Source of the DNA: Bdellovibrionales bacterium
Lineage (GTDB): Bacteria; Bdellovibrionota; UBA2428
Assembly: GCA_018266335.1 (NCBI GenBank)
Contig: JAFEAR010000153.1
Location: forward strand, 1 to 14,311
Length of the DNA: 14,311 bases
Direction: 5' to 3'
The position numbers were made by a program, and so were the translations under genes. Below the pieces are notes generated by a model. It did no database searches, was not told the DNA's origin, and saw only the letters and a list, made by a program, of their open reading frames with translations. Shown one piece after another: positions 1 through 6,711 of the stretch (position 1 is the first letter of the stretch; the number at the start of each line of letters is the position of its first letter).

Positions 1-979
1 CGCTCGGCATAACCATGATTTGTCCGAGCCCCGCGAGCAATCCGAAGTGAACGGGCACATAGTGCTGCATTTCCTGCATCACGCGGTCCTGCGTGGTTTG
101 CCAGAGCACTTCGTTGTCCTTCGTGTAAGTTTGTACAATGAGAGCGTCCAGGTAGCCGGCACGCGTCCAGTTTTCCCAGTCCTGAATGAAGCTCTCGTGG
201 TAGCGATCGTAGGAGGATGGCGAAAGTTCGAAGCGGAAATTTGCTCCACCAACTCGGTGCAGCTCCGCCGAGAGTTGTTGCAGAAATGCGGTAAAGCGGG
301 TGCTGCGCCAGTTGGTCCAATGATCCCAGGCTGCACTGCCGGGAGCCCGTGGCGGCACCCGTCCGTAGGTGGTAATGGTCCACGGGTCGTAGCCTAAATT
401 GATGTCCATGGCGAAGTGGTCATCGATTTGCAGGCCTGCCAGTTTGTAATCGTGTACTAACTCGCTCAGCATTTGGGTAATAAATTTTTGCACTTCCGGA
501 TGCAGTGGATTTAGAGGTGCGTACTTAATGTGATCGAGTTCAATGTAATCTTTGCCATTGCTGGTGAGTGTGAACCAACTGCGATGTGAATTTACGAAGG
601 CCATTTCGTAGCGCACGTAAAAAATCGTTTCGATCCAGGGAAAAATGGCTAGCCCTAAGCGTTCCGATTCCACGATGGTTTCGCGAAGTAGGTCTCGTCC
701 TTGCCACTGTTCGCGATAAGTAGGGGAGCGTCCCAATCGACGGGCCGTGGGTGAATCAAAGAGAGCCATGCCTCCGTTCAGCGCAACGGGAGCGGTGAGG
801 TTGAATCCCAAGTCCTTCACTTGCTCCAGGCGTTGGCGCACGGTGAGGGGGCTGTCGAAAAAATCTGAGTCGATGTACGAAATCCAGGTGCCTCGGCGTT
901 CGGTGGTGGATGCATGCGCGTGGGACAGTGAAACGAGTGAGAGCGTAGCCAGAATGAAACTCCGAAATTTCCGTGTCAT
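1..979 (-). CDS. GHL10/DUF187-type glycosyl-hydrolase-like exported protein (3' end outside window)
   Basis: Reading the complement from the ATG at 979 gives 326 uninterrupted codons that run off the left edge, so the C-terminus is missing. The first 23 residues form a signal peptide (MTRKFRSFILATLSLVSLSHAHA). The mature part begins with an RGTWISYIDSD motif, followed by LGFNLTAPVALNGG, FPWIETIFYVRYEM, LNPLHPEVQKFI, LQIDDHF (Asp186, Asp187, His188) and a late VQTYTKDNEVLW stretch. This order matches the TIM-barrel GHL10/DUF187 family (YngK/YddW-like), thought to act on polysaccharide outside the cytoplasm; the substrate is unknown. Its ATG overlaps the TGA of the upstream oxidoreductase gene (ATGA), so the two are co-transcribed and probably translationally coupled. 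Family assignment is confident; function is inferred. Confidence 0.85.
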   Translation of the reverse strand, partial: MTRKFRSFILATLSLVSLSHAHASTTERRGTWISYIDSDFFDSPLTVRQRLEQVKDLGFNLTAPVALNGGMALFDSPTARRLGRSPTYREQWQGRDLLRETIVESERLGLAIFPWIETIFYVRYEMAFVNSHRSWFTLTSNGKDYIELDHIKYAPLNPLHPEVQKFITQMLSELVHDYKLAGLQIDDHFAMDINLGYDPWTITTYGRVPPRAPGSAAWDHWTNWRSTRFTAFLQQLSAELHRVGGANFRFELSPSSYDRYHESFIQDWENWTRAGYLDALIVQTYTKDNEVLWQTTQDRVMQEMQHYVPVHFGLLAGLGQIMVMPS

Positions 980-2919
980 TCATGGCTCCCAAACCAGCTG
1001 GTGGTTCCACCGCTGTGGTTGATCTGGTTTTGCATCTCGCGAATGGCGCTGGGTGATTCTAAGAGGCGATGCAAGTCGAACTTATGCTGCACGGCCACGG
1101 CCGCGGCCGCGCCGGCACCCCTACCGGCGTTGCATTCGAAAGGTTGGGTGCGAGCGCCTGCGGCTACCACTTGGTGCAGGGCAATGCCTTTGCCGGCGAC
1201 CAGGAGATTGGGCACGTTGACCGAGACGGCGGCCTCCAAAGGAATTTCAGCCAGTCGCATGTGCGGAAAGTCTGCGCGCGGGTAGTTGCCGTTGGGATAT
1301 TTGCGGGTGTCGAGAGTGTAGCTCGCAATGCCCATGGAGTGGGGGGAGGCGGCGTAGTAGTTGCTTTCCCGCAGATGTCGCAGAAGTTTGGTTTTGTCGC
1401 TTTCGTGCGCAAAGTCAGCAAAATTGGTGCCAAATTTGGCGGGCGTCATGCAGTAGCCGCCGTAACCTACGATGTGACGAGTGTCGCGCAGGTAGGGTTG
1501 TTTGGCCATGCCCGTTCCGGTGCCGAAGAAATTGTCTACCGCGTTTAGATCCCATACCACGCGCAGAGATTTTCCGGTCGGCGATTGCAACACGGGCAAT
1601 TGCAGTCGGAGCCAGTGTGCGAAGGCCAGGGCGTGGCACTCGGAGCGGTGCAATTCGTCTACGCGAATGCCTCCGCGCCAGCGTTGGAGTTGATCGCCAA
1701 GTTTTTCGGCGGGAATAATTAAATTGCCATCCATGTAGTCGTTCCCACCGCGCCGATCGGTGAGGCGCTCGGGGTACGGTTGGCTTTGCCCAAAGTTCAT
1801 CATGGTGATTTCGGGCGCGTCAGACACCCGGCGGTAGCCAAGCAGCGAGGGCAGGTGACCTTCGGCCGGCAGCCCGTAGCGAAGCGCGCGGTCGCCGTGA
1901 TTTTGCGCATCCGGCCAGAAGCTGTACTGGTTCCAGTTCAAATAAAAATGCGAATTTTCGTAGCTGCGAAGTTTTTCGGCGTTGATGAATTCTGGGCAAG
2001 CTTGTGCGAATTGGGTTTGAAAGATCAGGTCTTCCGTGGGGGCCGAATTTTCGGTGGCCAAATTTAGCACGTTTACAAAACTCATGACGGATTCGGAATC
2101 CAACGGAGCACAGTGGTCGTCGACTTCGCCTAGGCGATGCTGAGCGCCACTGAGGACGATAACTTCGCCCGTTTCGCTGGCATCGATGAAGACTTTGCCC
2201 TTTAGTCGCATTATCTGCTTCGTGTAACGCAAGGAGGGCTCGGGATTGTACCAATCTAAAATTTCTTGCGAGAGCGGGACACTGTAGGGTTTGGCGCCCA
2301 ATCCCGAGTAGCGACGGTGTACGAATTCGGCGAAGGCGAGGGTGCCGTCGTTATTTTTGCTAAGACGTAGCGGAACGGTCTCGCGAAAAATCTTCAGACG
2401 CCCATTTGCTATCAAGGGCGCCATTAACTCTTCTAGTGCGCGTTCCGCGCTTGTCGGACGGAAGCAGTTAAGTGATACCCAGCAGAAGGCACGGTCGGGA
2501 ATTTTTTGCAGGATGGGTTCTAGGCAACGATTGGCTTCGGCGGTGAGTAGTCCGCCTTCGCGCCGCGGGTATTCCCCTGCAGGAATAAAGCCATTTTCTT
2601 TTACGATGAGGGTTTGGTTATCGCCGGCTTTGGGCACAATGTAACGATCAAGCTCGGCAGCGAGAGGGCCGAGTTGGCCGGGAGAGTCGATGGCCGAAAT
2701 TCCTTGTGTTGAAATTTGCCCACCCAGCCAGTCCGTCGTCGAGGTTAAACAGGTACGGGCGCCCTGCTGCGCTGATTGGTAAGCGGCCATGACGCCCGCC
2801 AGGCTGGAATCCACCACGACCACGTCGCAGTTATGTTCGGTGACAGTTTGGGCAAAAGAACAAGGCGGGGCAAGCAAAGATAGCAGCGCGCCCAATCCCC
2901 GGAAGTTCCCCAACCCCAT
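976..2919 (-). CDS. Exported FAD-dependent oxidoreductase (FAD_oxidored family)
   Basis: 647 residues. A hydrophobic N-terminus ending PPCSFAQ suggests export. Residues 31-68 form the FAD Rossmann start (CDVVVVDSSLAGVMAA) followed by TTDWLGGQISTQGISAID, typical of this family. Near the C-terminus, VPNLLVAGKGIA and NAGRGAGAAAAVA match the second FAD-contacting segment. The family contains poorly characterised flavoproteins, often encoded beside carbohydrate-active enzymes, consistent with the GHL10-like gene that overlaps it by 4 bp. The usual GxGxxG is degenerate: residues 37-42 read DSSLAG, so the first two glycines of a GGxxAG pattern are replaced by Asp and Ser. The ATG at 2919 was chosen because the next upstream ATG is out of frame; its ribosome-binding site is weak. 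The substrate is unknown. Confidence 0.85.
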   Translation of the reverse strand: MGLGNFRGLGALLSLLAPPCSFAQTVTEHNCDVVVVDSSLAGVMAAYQSAQQGARTCLTSTTDWLGGQISTQGISAIDSPGQLGPLAAELDRYIVPKAGDNQTLIVKENGFIPAGEYPRREGGLLTAEANRCLEPILQKIPDRAFCWVSLNCFRPTSAERALEELMAPLIANGRLKIFRETVPLRLSKNNDGTLAFAEFVHRRYSGLGAKPYSVPLSQEILDWYNPEPSLRYTKQIMRLKGKVFIDASETGEVIVLSGAQHRLGEVDDHCAPLDSESVMSFVNVLNLATENSAPTEDLIFQTQFAQACPEFINAEKLRSYENSHFYLNWNQYSFWPDAQNHGDRALRYGLPAEGHLPSLLGYRRVSDAPEITMMNFGQSQPYPERLTDRRGGNDYMDGNLIIPAEKLGDQLQRWRGGIRVDELHRSECHALAFAHWLRLQLPVLQSPTGKSLRVVWDLNAVDNFFGTGTGMAKQPYLRDTRHIVGYGGYCMTPAKFGTNFADFAHESDKTKLLRHLRESNYYAASPHSMGIASYTLDTRKYPNGNYPRADFPHMRLAEIPLEAAVSVNVPNLLVAGKGIALHQVVAAGARTQPFECNAGRGAGAAAAVAVQHKFDLHRLLESPSAIREMQNQINHSGGTTSWFGSHE

Positions 2920-2987
2920 AGGATATTTTTACCATGAAAACTATGGATATGGTTGCACGCTACTGACTGGCATTGAAGAATAGGGGC
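2920..2987. promoter_or_regulatory. Divergent intergenic region
   Basis: This 68-bp gap separates the minus-strand oxidoreductase/GHL10 pair from the plus-strand EEP gene and must hold promoters for both. It is AT-rich in the middle. I see no convincing -35/-10 pair or dyad, so this is a positional inference only. Confidence 0.4.
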
Positions 2988-3752
2988 ATGGCGCCCCCTC
3001 TGACTGACGGCCTGCTTCGTGTCCTGTCGTACAATATTCACAAGGGATTTCGCGCTGGAAATCGTGCTTTCATATTGCCCGATATTCGCGCGCACATTCG
3101 CGAAACTGGGGCGCAGCTCGTTTTTTTGCAGGAGGTACTGGGCGAGCACAGTGGCCACCGCGAACGCGTGGATGGTTACCCCACCGAATCGCAATTTGAA
3201 TTTTTGGCTGACTCCGTGTGGCCGCACTTTGCTTACGGCAAGAATGCCGTTTATTCCGAGGGGCACCACGGAAACGCGCTGCTCAGTCAGTACCCTATTC
3301 GCTCGTGGAGGAATATTAATCTCTCCACGAATCGCTTTGAACAGCGAGGTCTCCTGCACGCCATCGTTGATGTGCCCGGTGCAGAATCGGTCGTGCACGC
3401 CTTTAGCTTGCATTTGAATTTGCTCGATGGCGGCCGGCAGGTGCAAATTCGTAAGGTTATGGATTACATCCGCCAACATGTGCCCGCGGGCGAGCGCATT
3501 GTGCTGGGCGGGGACTTCAACGATTGGCGCGAGAAAATCAGCGACATTTTGGACCAAGAAGCGGGCATTGCCGAAGTGCACCGCAGTTTGCACGGACACC
3601 ATGCGGTGTCTTTTCCGAGTTTTTGGCCCCTTTTGCGGCTGGATCGCATATATTACCGGGGCCTTACCCCCCGTTCAGCTCGGTGTTTGGGGGGCGGCAC
3701 CTGGAGCCGACTGTCCGATCACCTGGCCCTGCAGGCCGATTTTGAGCTTTAG
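2988..3752 (+). CDS. Endonuclease/exonuclease/phosphatase (EEP) family metal-dependent hydrolase
   Basis: 254 residues from the ATG at 2988; an in-frame TTG at 2973 would add five residues. The EEP-fold motifs appear in order: SYNIHKG (Asn16), FLQEV (metal-binding Glu49), HHGNALLS, HAFSLHLNL (His142), LGGDFNDW (Asp176, Asn178), LDRIYYRG (Asp219) and the terminal SDHLAL (Asp244, His245). All expected catalytic and Mg2+-binding residues are present, so the enzyme should be active as a phosphodiesterase or phosphatase. The family ranges from DNA repair nucleases to sphingomyelinase and inositol-phosphatase homologues, so the substrate cannot be fixed. No signal peptide is seen, suggesting a cytoplasmic protein. 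It is a single gene divergent from the oxidoreductase pair and ends 50 bp before the tRNA fragment. Confidence 0.9.
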   Translation: MAPPLTDGLLRVLSYNIHKGFRAGNRAFILPDIRAHIRETGAQLVFLQEVLGEHSGHRERVDGYPTESQFEFLADSVWPHFAYGKNAVYSEGHHGNALLSQYPIRSWRNINLSTNRFEQRGLLHAIVDVPGAESVVHAFSLHLNLLDGGRQVQIRKVMDYIRQHVPAGERIVLGGDFNDWREKISDILDQEAGIAEVHRSLHGHHAVSFPSFWPLLRLDRIYYRGLTPRSARCLGGGTWSRLSDHLALQADFEL

Positions 3753-3802
3753 GGGGGATTGAAACTCCAAGGGCCTTCAAGTAACTAGATCTATTCTTGG
3801 CC

Positions 3803-3839
3803 GCCAAGGTAGCACAGTGGTAGTGCGCCGCTTTCGTAA
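3803..3839 (+). tRNA. Truncated tRNA-Thr(CGU), 5' half only
   Basis: A canonical 5' tRNA half can be read: acceptor strand GCCAAGG, TA at positions 8-9, D stem GCAC/GTGC closing an AGTGGTA loop with the conserved GG, G26, anticodon stem CCGCT, and a seven-base loop TTCGTAA with U33 and anticodon CGU (Thr, codon ACG). The bases after the loop are CGCCC instead of the AGCGG needed to close the anticodon stem, and no variable loop, T-arm or CCTTGGC acceptor strand follows. I found no matching 3' half elsewhere in the window. The break sits exactly at the anticodon loop, a common crossover site for tyrosine integrases, so this is probably the left attachment scar of an integrated island. Confidence 0.7.
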
Positions 3840-4047
3840 CGCCCAAATACCTATTTCTCCATCTCGCTAAAAGCAAAAACTTTTTTAATTAAACCGGGAA
3901 TTTAGCCCGCGTATTTTACTGCGGTTTCTTTCGTTGGTTTTCGGGCTTTTTCGGAAGCTCGTTGACCATCCGTTGACCATCGCCAACACGCGAAATCGAA
4001 ACGCGTTCGGCGAGAACTTTTTCAATTCCAATACGAAAGGAAACCGT
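3840..4047. other. Non-coding stretch between tRNA scar and recombinase operon
   Basis: No credible gene is seen here. The first part is AT-rich, with a poly-T/poly-A patch near 3878-3897. The stretch also holds a tandem 11-bp repeat (3960-3981) and, just before 4048, a good ribosome-binding site (AAAGGAAA). It probably contains the operon promoter and, if the island reading is right, the internal side of the attachment site. Confidence 0.5.
3960..3981. repeat. Tandem 11-bp direct repeat (iteron-like)
   Basis: Two exact, abutting copies of CGTTGACCATC. The 11-bp period is about one helical turn, so a protein bound to both copies would sit on the same face of the DNA. It lies 67-88 bp upstream of the first gene of the operon that encodes an XRE-type regulator and a serine recombinase, so an operator or recombinase-accessory role is plausible but unproven. 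Each copy contains TTGACC, which resembles a -35 box, but I see no matching -10 box. Confidence 0.6.
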
Positions 4048-4362
4048 ATGAAAAAACATGAAGGCACTTTGATGCCTGCATTACTGAAAGTCATAAAAGC
4101 GCACCCGAAGCTCTCGGCTGCTCTGCTCGCGAGCGGAGTGGTCCAAGGGATCAACCATGAATCGACGAGCGCTGACATTTACCGAGAAAGCCGCCGGATT
4201 CACGCGGCCCAGGTCCAGGCCCTCAAGATGGATTGGGGCAACCCGTTACCCTTCGAGTCCGAAATCCTCACCAAATGGGGCTCACGCGGCGAGGCGTACA
4301 GGGCCGAGAAGTTCGGCTCTCCTGGCCAGCACGAGAAAGGAGCACGTCATGTCTCCCGCTGA
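4048..4362 (+). CDS. Hypothetical small protein, first gene of recombinase operon
   Basis: 104 residues. The ATG at 4048 was chosen because AAAGGAAA lies at the right distance upstream; the frame is open further upstream, but those codons fall in AT-rich non-coding sequence. The N-terminal third (about residues 8-36) is helical and fairly hydrophobic (ALLKVIKAHPKLSAALLASG), but too short and charged to be a clear membrane segment. The rest is charged and soluble-looking. I recognise no domain. The gene overlaps the start of the XRE-type regulator by 14 bp, so the two are likely translationally coupled. Possible roles, inferred from position only, are partner of the regulator or accessory factor for recombination. 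Confidence 0.6.
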   Translation: MKKHEGTLMPALLKVIKAHPKLSAALLASGVVQGINHESTSADIYRESRRIHAAQVQALKMDWGNPLPFESEILTKWGSRGEAYRAEKFGSPGQHEKGARHVSR

Positions 4363-4690
4363 TCGACTGCCCGAAGACATGGGCTCACGGCTCCAAAAGC
4401 TGCTTCAAGAAAAGCACTACACGGCCTCCCAAGTTGCGCGGGCTCTCAACATTCCGAAGGCCACGCTTTCGTGTTGGATCGGACGTGGAGGGCGTTTTCC
4501 GCAAAGCCCGCTGCTCATAAAGCAGCTCGCAGAGTTCCTCGGTGTTTCGCTCTCGTATCTCATAGCCGGGATCGAAGAGGCTCCGACTCCCGCGCAGGCG
4601 GTCGCGCACTCAAGTTACCGCTTTGAGGTAACTATTCGCCCGATCCAAGACTCGAAGGGAGGGCAAAGTGAAGTGCCCGGAACGGCTTGA
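4349..4690 (+). CDS. XRE-type helix-turn-helix regulator
   Basis: 113 residues from the ATG at 4349, preceded by GAAAGGA. Residues 12-75 form a Cro/CI-like HTH domain: RLQKLLQEKHYTASQVARAL, NIPKATLSCWIGRG as turn plus recognition helix, then LIKQLAEFLGVSLSYLIAG, the usual end of XRE domains. The C-terminal 35 residues are unassigned and could mediate dimerisation. The gene overlaps the preceding gene by 14 bp and the following one by 23 bp, so it is the second member of a compact operon ending in a serine recombinase. It probably controls this operon, and the tandem repeat at 3960-3981 is a candidate target; both are inferences from context. Confidence 0.85.
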   Translation: MSPADRLPEDMGSRLQKLLQEKHYTASQVARALNIPKATLSCWIGRGGRFPQSPLLIKQLAEFLGVSLSYLIAGIEEAPTPAQAVAHSSYRFEVTIRPIQDSKGGQSEVPGTA

Positions 4691-4952
4691 TGAAGACACG
4701 CTTCACTGGAGGCTCCGGCATCTGGGACGCAAGGCGCGCGGATTGGGCTTTCTCATCGGCCTTCAGCAAATCGACCCGCTGCCGCTTGAGCCAGCAGAGG
4801 AGGCTTACGAGGGCATCGGATTGCTTGTAGAGGACCTCGGGCGAGAGCTTATCGAGATCGCCGCAAAGATTGATGAGGACGGAATTCCTCTCCGTAGACA
4901 GCGAACGAGTAAGGCTCGCGCGCGCAAAGAGGAGGACCAAGACGACGACTAG
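4668..4952 (+). CDS. Hypothetical small acidic protein
   Basis: 94 residues from the GTG at 4668, preceded by AAGGGAGGG inside the end of the regulator gene (23-bp overlap). The overlap and strong ribosome-binding site support real translation. The protein is rich in Glu, Leu and Arg and looks helical from about residue 10 to 72, with an acidic tail ending KEEDQDDD. I recognise no domain. The helical, charged composition would suit a small DNA-mimic or a protein partner, but that is speculation. It is followed after 84 bp by the serine recombinase. Confidence 0.6.
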   Translation: MKCPERLDEDTLHWRLRHLGRKARGLGFLIGLQQIDPLPLEPAEEAYEGIGLLVEDLGRELIEIAAKIDEDGIPLRRQRTSKARARKEEDQDDD

Positions 4953-4960
4953 GTTTCCAC

Positions 4961-4976
4961 TGGCTCCCTGGAGCCA
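4961..4976 (+). promoter_or_regulatory. Hairpin 1 in recombinase leader
   Basis: TGGCTC-CCTG-GAGCCA, six perfect pairs around a four-base loop, beginning 9 bases after the stop of the 94-aa protein gene. No T-run follows, so it is not a standard terminator. It may limit expression of the downstream recombinase or be a recombinase-binding dyad. Confidence 0.5.
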
Positions 4977-4988
4977 TCACGCATTTGA

Positions 4989-5013
4989 GCCGTGCTCCCA
5001 GGGAGGGCACGGC
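4989..5013 (+). promoter_or_regulatory. Hairpin 2 in recombinase leader
   Basis: GCCGTGC and GCACGGC form seven perfect pairs, and the enclosed CTCCC-A-GGGAG can pair further. The stem ends 10 bases before the ribosome-binding site GGGGAGG (5024-5030), so folding could affect recombinase translation. The internal GGGAGGG also resembles a ribosome-binding site, so it could compete as a decoy. Confidence 0.5.
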
Positions 5014-5036
5014 CAAGACCTATGGGGAGGTCCTTC

Positions 5037-5798
5037 ATGACAGCAACCACGAAACGAACGGCTCTTTACGCTCGCGTGAGCACGGCAGACCAACATAGCG
5101 GGCTTGAAGCGCAGATTCGCACGCTCAAGGAATTCTGCGAGAAGAGCAAGATTGAAAACTTCGAGCTATTCGCCGATGAGAATATCTCGGGCGCGAAAGC
5201 TTCGCGCCCAGGCCTTGATCGAATGATGCAGGCTTGCCGAAGTGGTGAGATCGAGCGCGTGGTCGTGTACTCGTTCTCGCGTTTTGCGCGTTCAACGACA
5301 CACCTGCTTTCGGCGCTCGAAGAGTTTCGGCCTCTCAATATTCAGTTTCTATCCATCACCGAACAGATCGACACGAACTCGCCGATGGGCCGCGCGTTTT
5401 TCACTGTGATCGCCGCCATCGCGCAGCTCGAACGAGAATTAATCGTGGAAAGAGTTAAAAACGGACTCAAAAACGCCAAAGCGAAAGGTAAACACATCGG
5501 CAGAAAGAAAACTCGCAACTCAGAAATTCTTCGCGTACTCATCAAGCGAGGTCTTCCTTACAGGGTCATTTCATCAATCGCCTCTTGCTCCCACGGCGCG
5601 GTCTGGGCCGAAAAACGGGCCATTCTTTTAGAAGAGCAAGCCGCCAAGAAGAAGGCCGAGGAGCAGAAAAATGCCACCGAATTCTTCTTTAGGGACTTGG
5701 ATGCGGGCGCGTCGCCGGTACCTCCGGCGAATCCTCAAGTTTCAGAAGGACCGAGAACTCGTGACGTAGAGAATTCAGTCGGTACAGAAGCCTGGTGA
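5037..5798 (+). CDS. Serine site-specific recombinase (resolvase/invertase family)
   Basis: 253 residues from the ATG at 5037, chosen because GGGGAGG sits six bases upstream; an in-frame start at 4992 would lie inside a hairpin. The catalytic domain (about 7-145) shows LYARVSTADQ with nucleophile Ser15, the SRFARS motif with Arg82 and Arg85, ITEQIDTNSPMGRAFFTVIAAIAQLERE and a long E-helix (ERVKNGLKNAKAKGKHIGR). A HTH DNA-binding segment follows at about 160-190. The last 60 residues are a charged helix and a Pro/Ser-rich tail that lies antisense to the end of the tyrosine integrase gene. It should catalyse inversion, resolution or integration through a Ser-DNA intermediate. It looks intact and is probably the working recombinase here. 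Confidence 0.92.
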   Translation: MTATTKRTALYARVSTADQHSGLEAQIRTLKEFCEKSKIENFELFADENISGAKASRPGLDRMMQACRSGEIERVVVYSFSRFARSTTHLLSALEEFRPLNIQFLSITEQIDTNSPMGRAFFTVIAAIAQLERELIVERVKNGLKNAKAKGKHIGRKKTRNSEILRVLIKRGLPYRVISSIASCSHGAVWAEKRAILLEEQAAKKKAEEQKNATEFFFRDLDAGASPVPPANPQVSEGPRTRDVENSVGTEAW

Positions 5799-6710
5799 GC
5801 GCCTTCGAATCGGGGTTGCCGTGCTCGTGGGTGAACTTTTTCACGCCTCTCATAACATCATAGAAGGCTTGGATGACGCCGCGACGAAGGTCCGGGGTCT
5901 TCATCGGAAACGCTGTTATCTCGTAGCGCGAATGGATTTTTGAGAGTGCCGCGAAGAGTTCATTTCTGATCGTCTCCTGGGTCACGGCGGCATAGCCCAA
6001 GGTCATGCGGATGTCTCTGTGACCCAGGAGCGCTTTCAGCGTGGTGATGCTGATACCGGCCGTTAGGAGTGAAGTTGCATAGGAGTGTCGGAGTCGATGG
6101 GGAACAATCTTGCCGGGGATCGCGAGTCCACGTGCGACGTCGCGTAGTATTGGCGCGAAGTGGTCGGGCTTTCGCCGCTGGCCGCTCCTTCCGGAAATCA
6201 GGTAGACTTTCTTTGATGTGCCCTCGGGCCGCCCGTGGTGATGGCGCCGAATCTTTTCGATCAGCTCCACGGTCTTCGGGTCGAGAGGGATGATACGTTC
6301 ATTGTGGAGTTTTCCGAGAGGAACTTTCAGGAATCAATGGTTGTCGAGGTCTTGGGTGATGCAGTCGATGGTAAGGTTGCGCATTTCCCCACAGCGGAGC
6401 CCGCAGCGCCGCATGAGAAGCAGTCCCATGTGGTCAATGTCGAGGCTGCCATCCAGGCGGCGTTGGATTTCAACATCGACATCCACTGGGAACGGTTTGG
6501 GGAGCATTTCGTCGATTTTAGGAAAGTCAGATTTCAGTATGAGCTTGTCCGGATGGGTCTTGAGTTTTTTATGCTCCCAGAGCCAGTCGAGATATCGGCG
6601 CAGTTGGAATAGGCGGGCGGCTCGATGACCTCGCATCATTTTTCGGTCATGGAGCAGGTAAAGGGAGTATTCGTCGATGTCGGCGCGGATGATGATCGGC
6701 ACTACGATTG
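5689..6710 (-). pseudogene. Tyrosine recombinase/phage integrase, N-terminally truncated with in-frame TGA
   Basis: Read leftwards from about 6710, one continuous frame encodes most of a tyrosine integrase: part of the SAM-like core-binding domain (ARLFQLRRYLDWLWEHKKL), the first catalytic Arg in RCGLRCGEM, the beta-hairpin Lys in LKVPLGKLHNER, HRLRHSYAT (His and second Arg), LLGHRD and the Tyr in MTLGYAAV. About 100 helical residues follow the Tyr. A TGA at 6334-6336 interrupts the frame between DLDNH and FLKVPLGKLH, where I would expect Trp (TGG), so a single base change explains the stop. The frame does not shift. The start is also lost: the N-terminal helices are missing where the IS256 remnant begins. 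Its 3' end overlaps the serine recombinase gene tail to tail by 110 bp. It is most likely an inactive remnant. Confidence 0.8.
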
Positions 6711-6711
6711 G

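Noticed and set aside
1069..1548. 159-codon plus-strand ORF inside the FAD oxidoreductase gene
   Set aside because: It lies wholly antisense to a gene with strong family motifs; its product has no recognisable domain or convincing ribosome-binding site.
2745..3602. 285-codon minus-strand ORF antisense to the EEP gene
   Set aside because: The EEP gene on the other strand has every catalytic motif; the antisense frame only reads as protein because of codon composition.
3796..3808. CTTGGC-C-GCCAAG palindrome overlapping the tRNA start as a 3' acceptor remnant
   Set aside because: It could pair with the acceptor strand, but nothing like a T-arm precedes it; the one-base loop and position suggest coincidence.
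3803..4300. Group I intron in the tRNA-Thr anticodon loop
   Set aside because: Group I introns do occur in tRNA anticodon loops, but no 3' tRNA exon follows anywhere in the window and the adjoining DNA is a recombinase operon.
6625..6711. N-terminal part of the transposase reading frame as real coding sequence
   Set aside because: These codons are antisense to recognisable integrase sequence and resemble no transposase.
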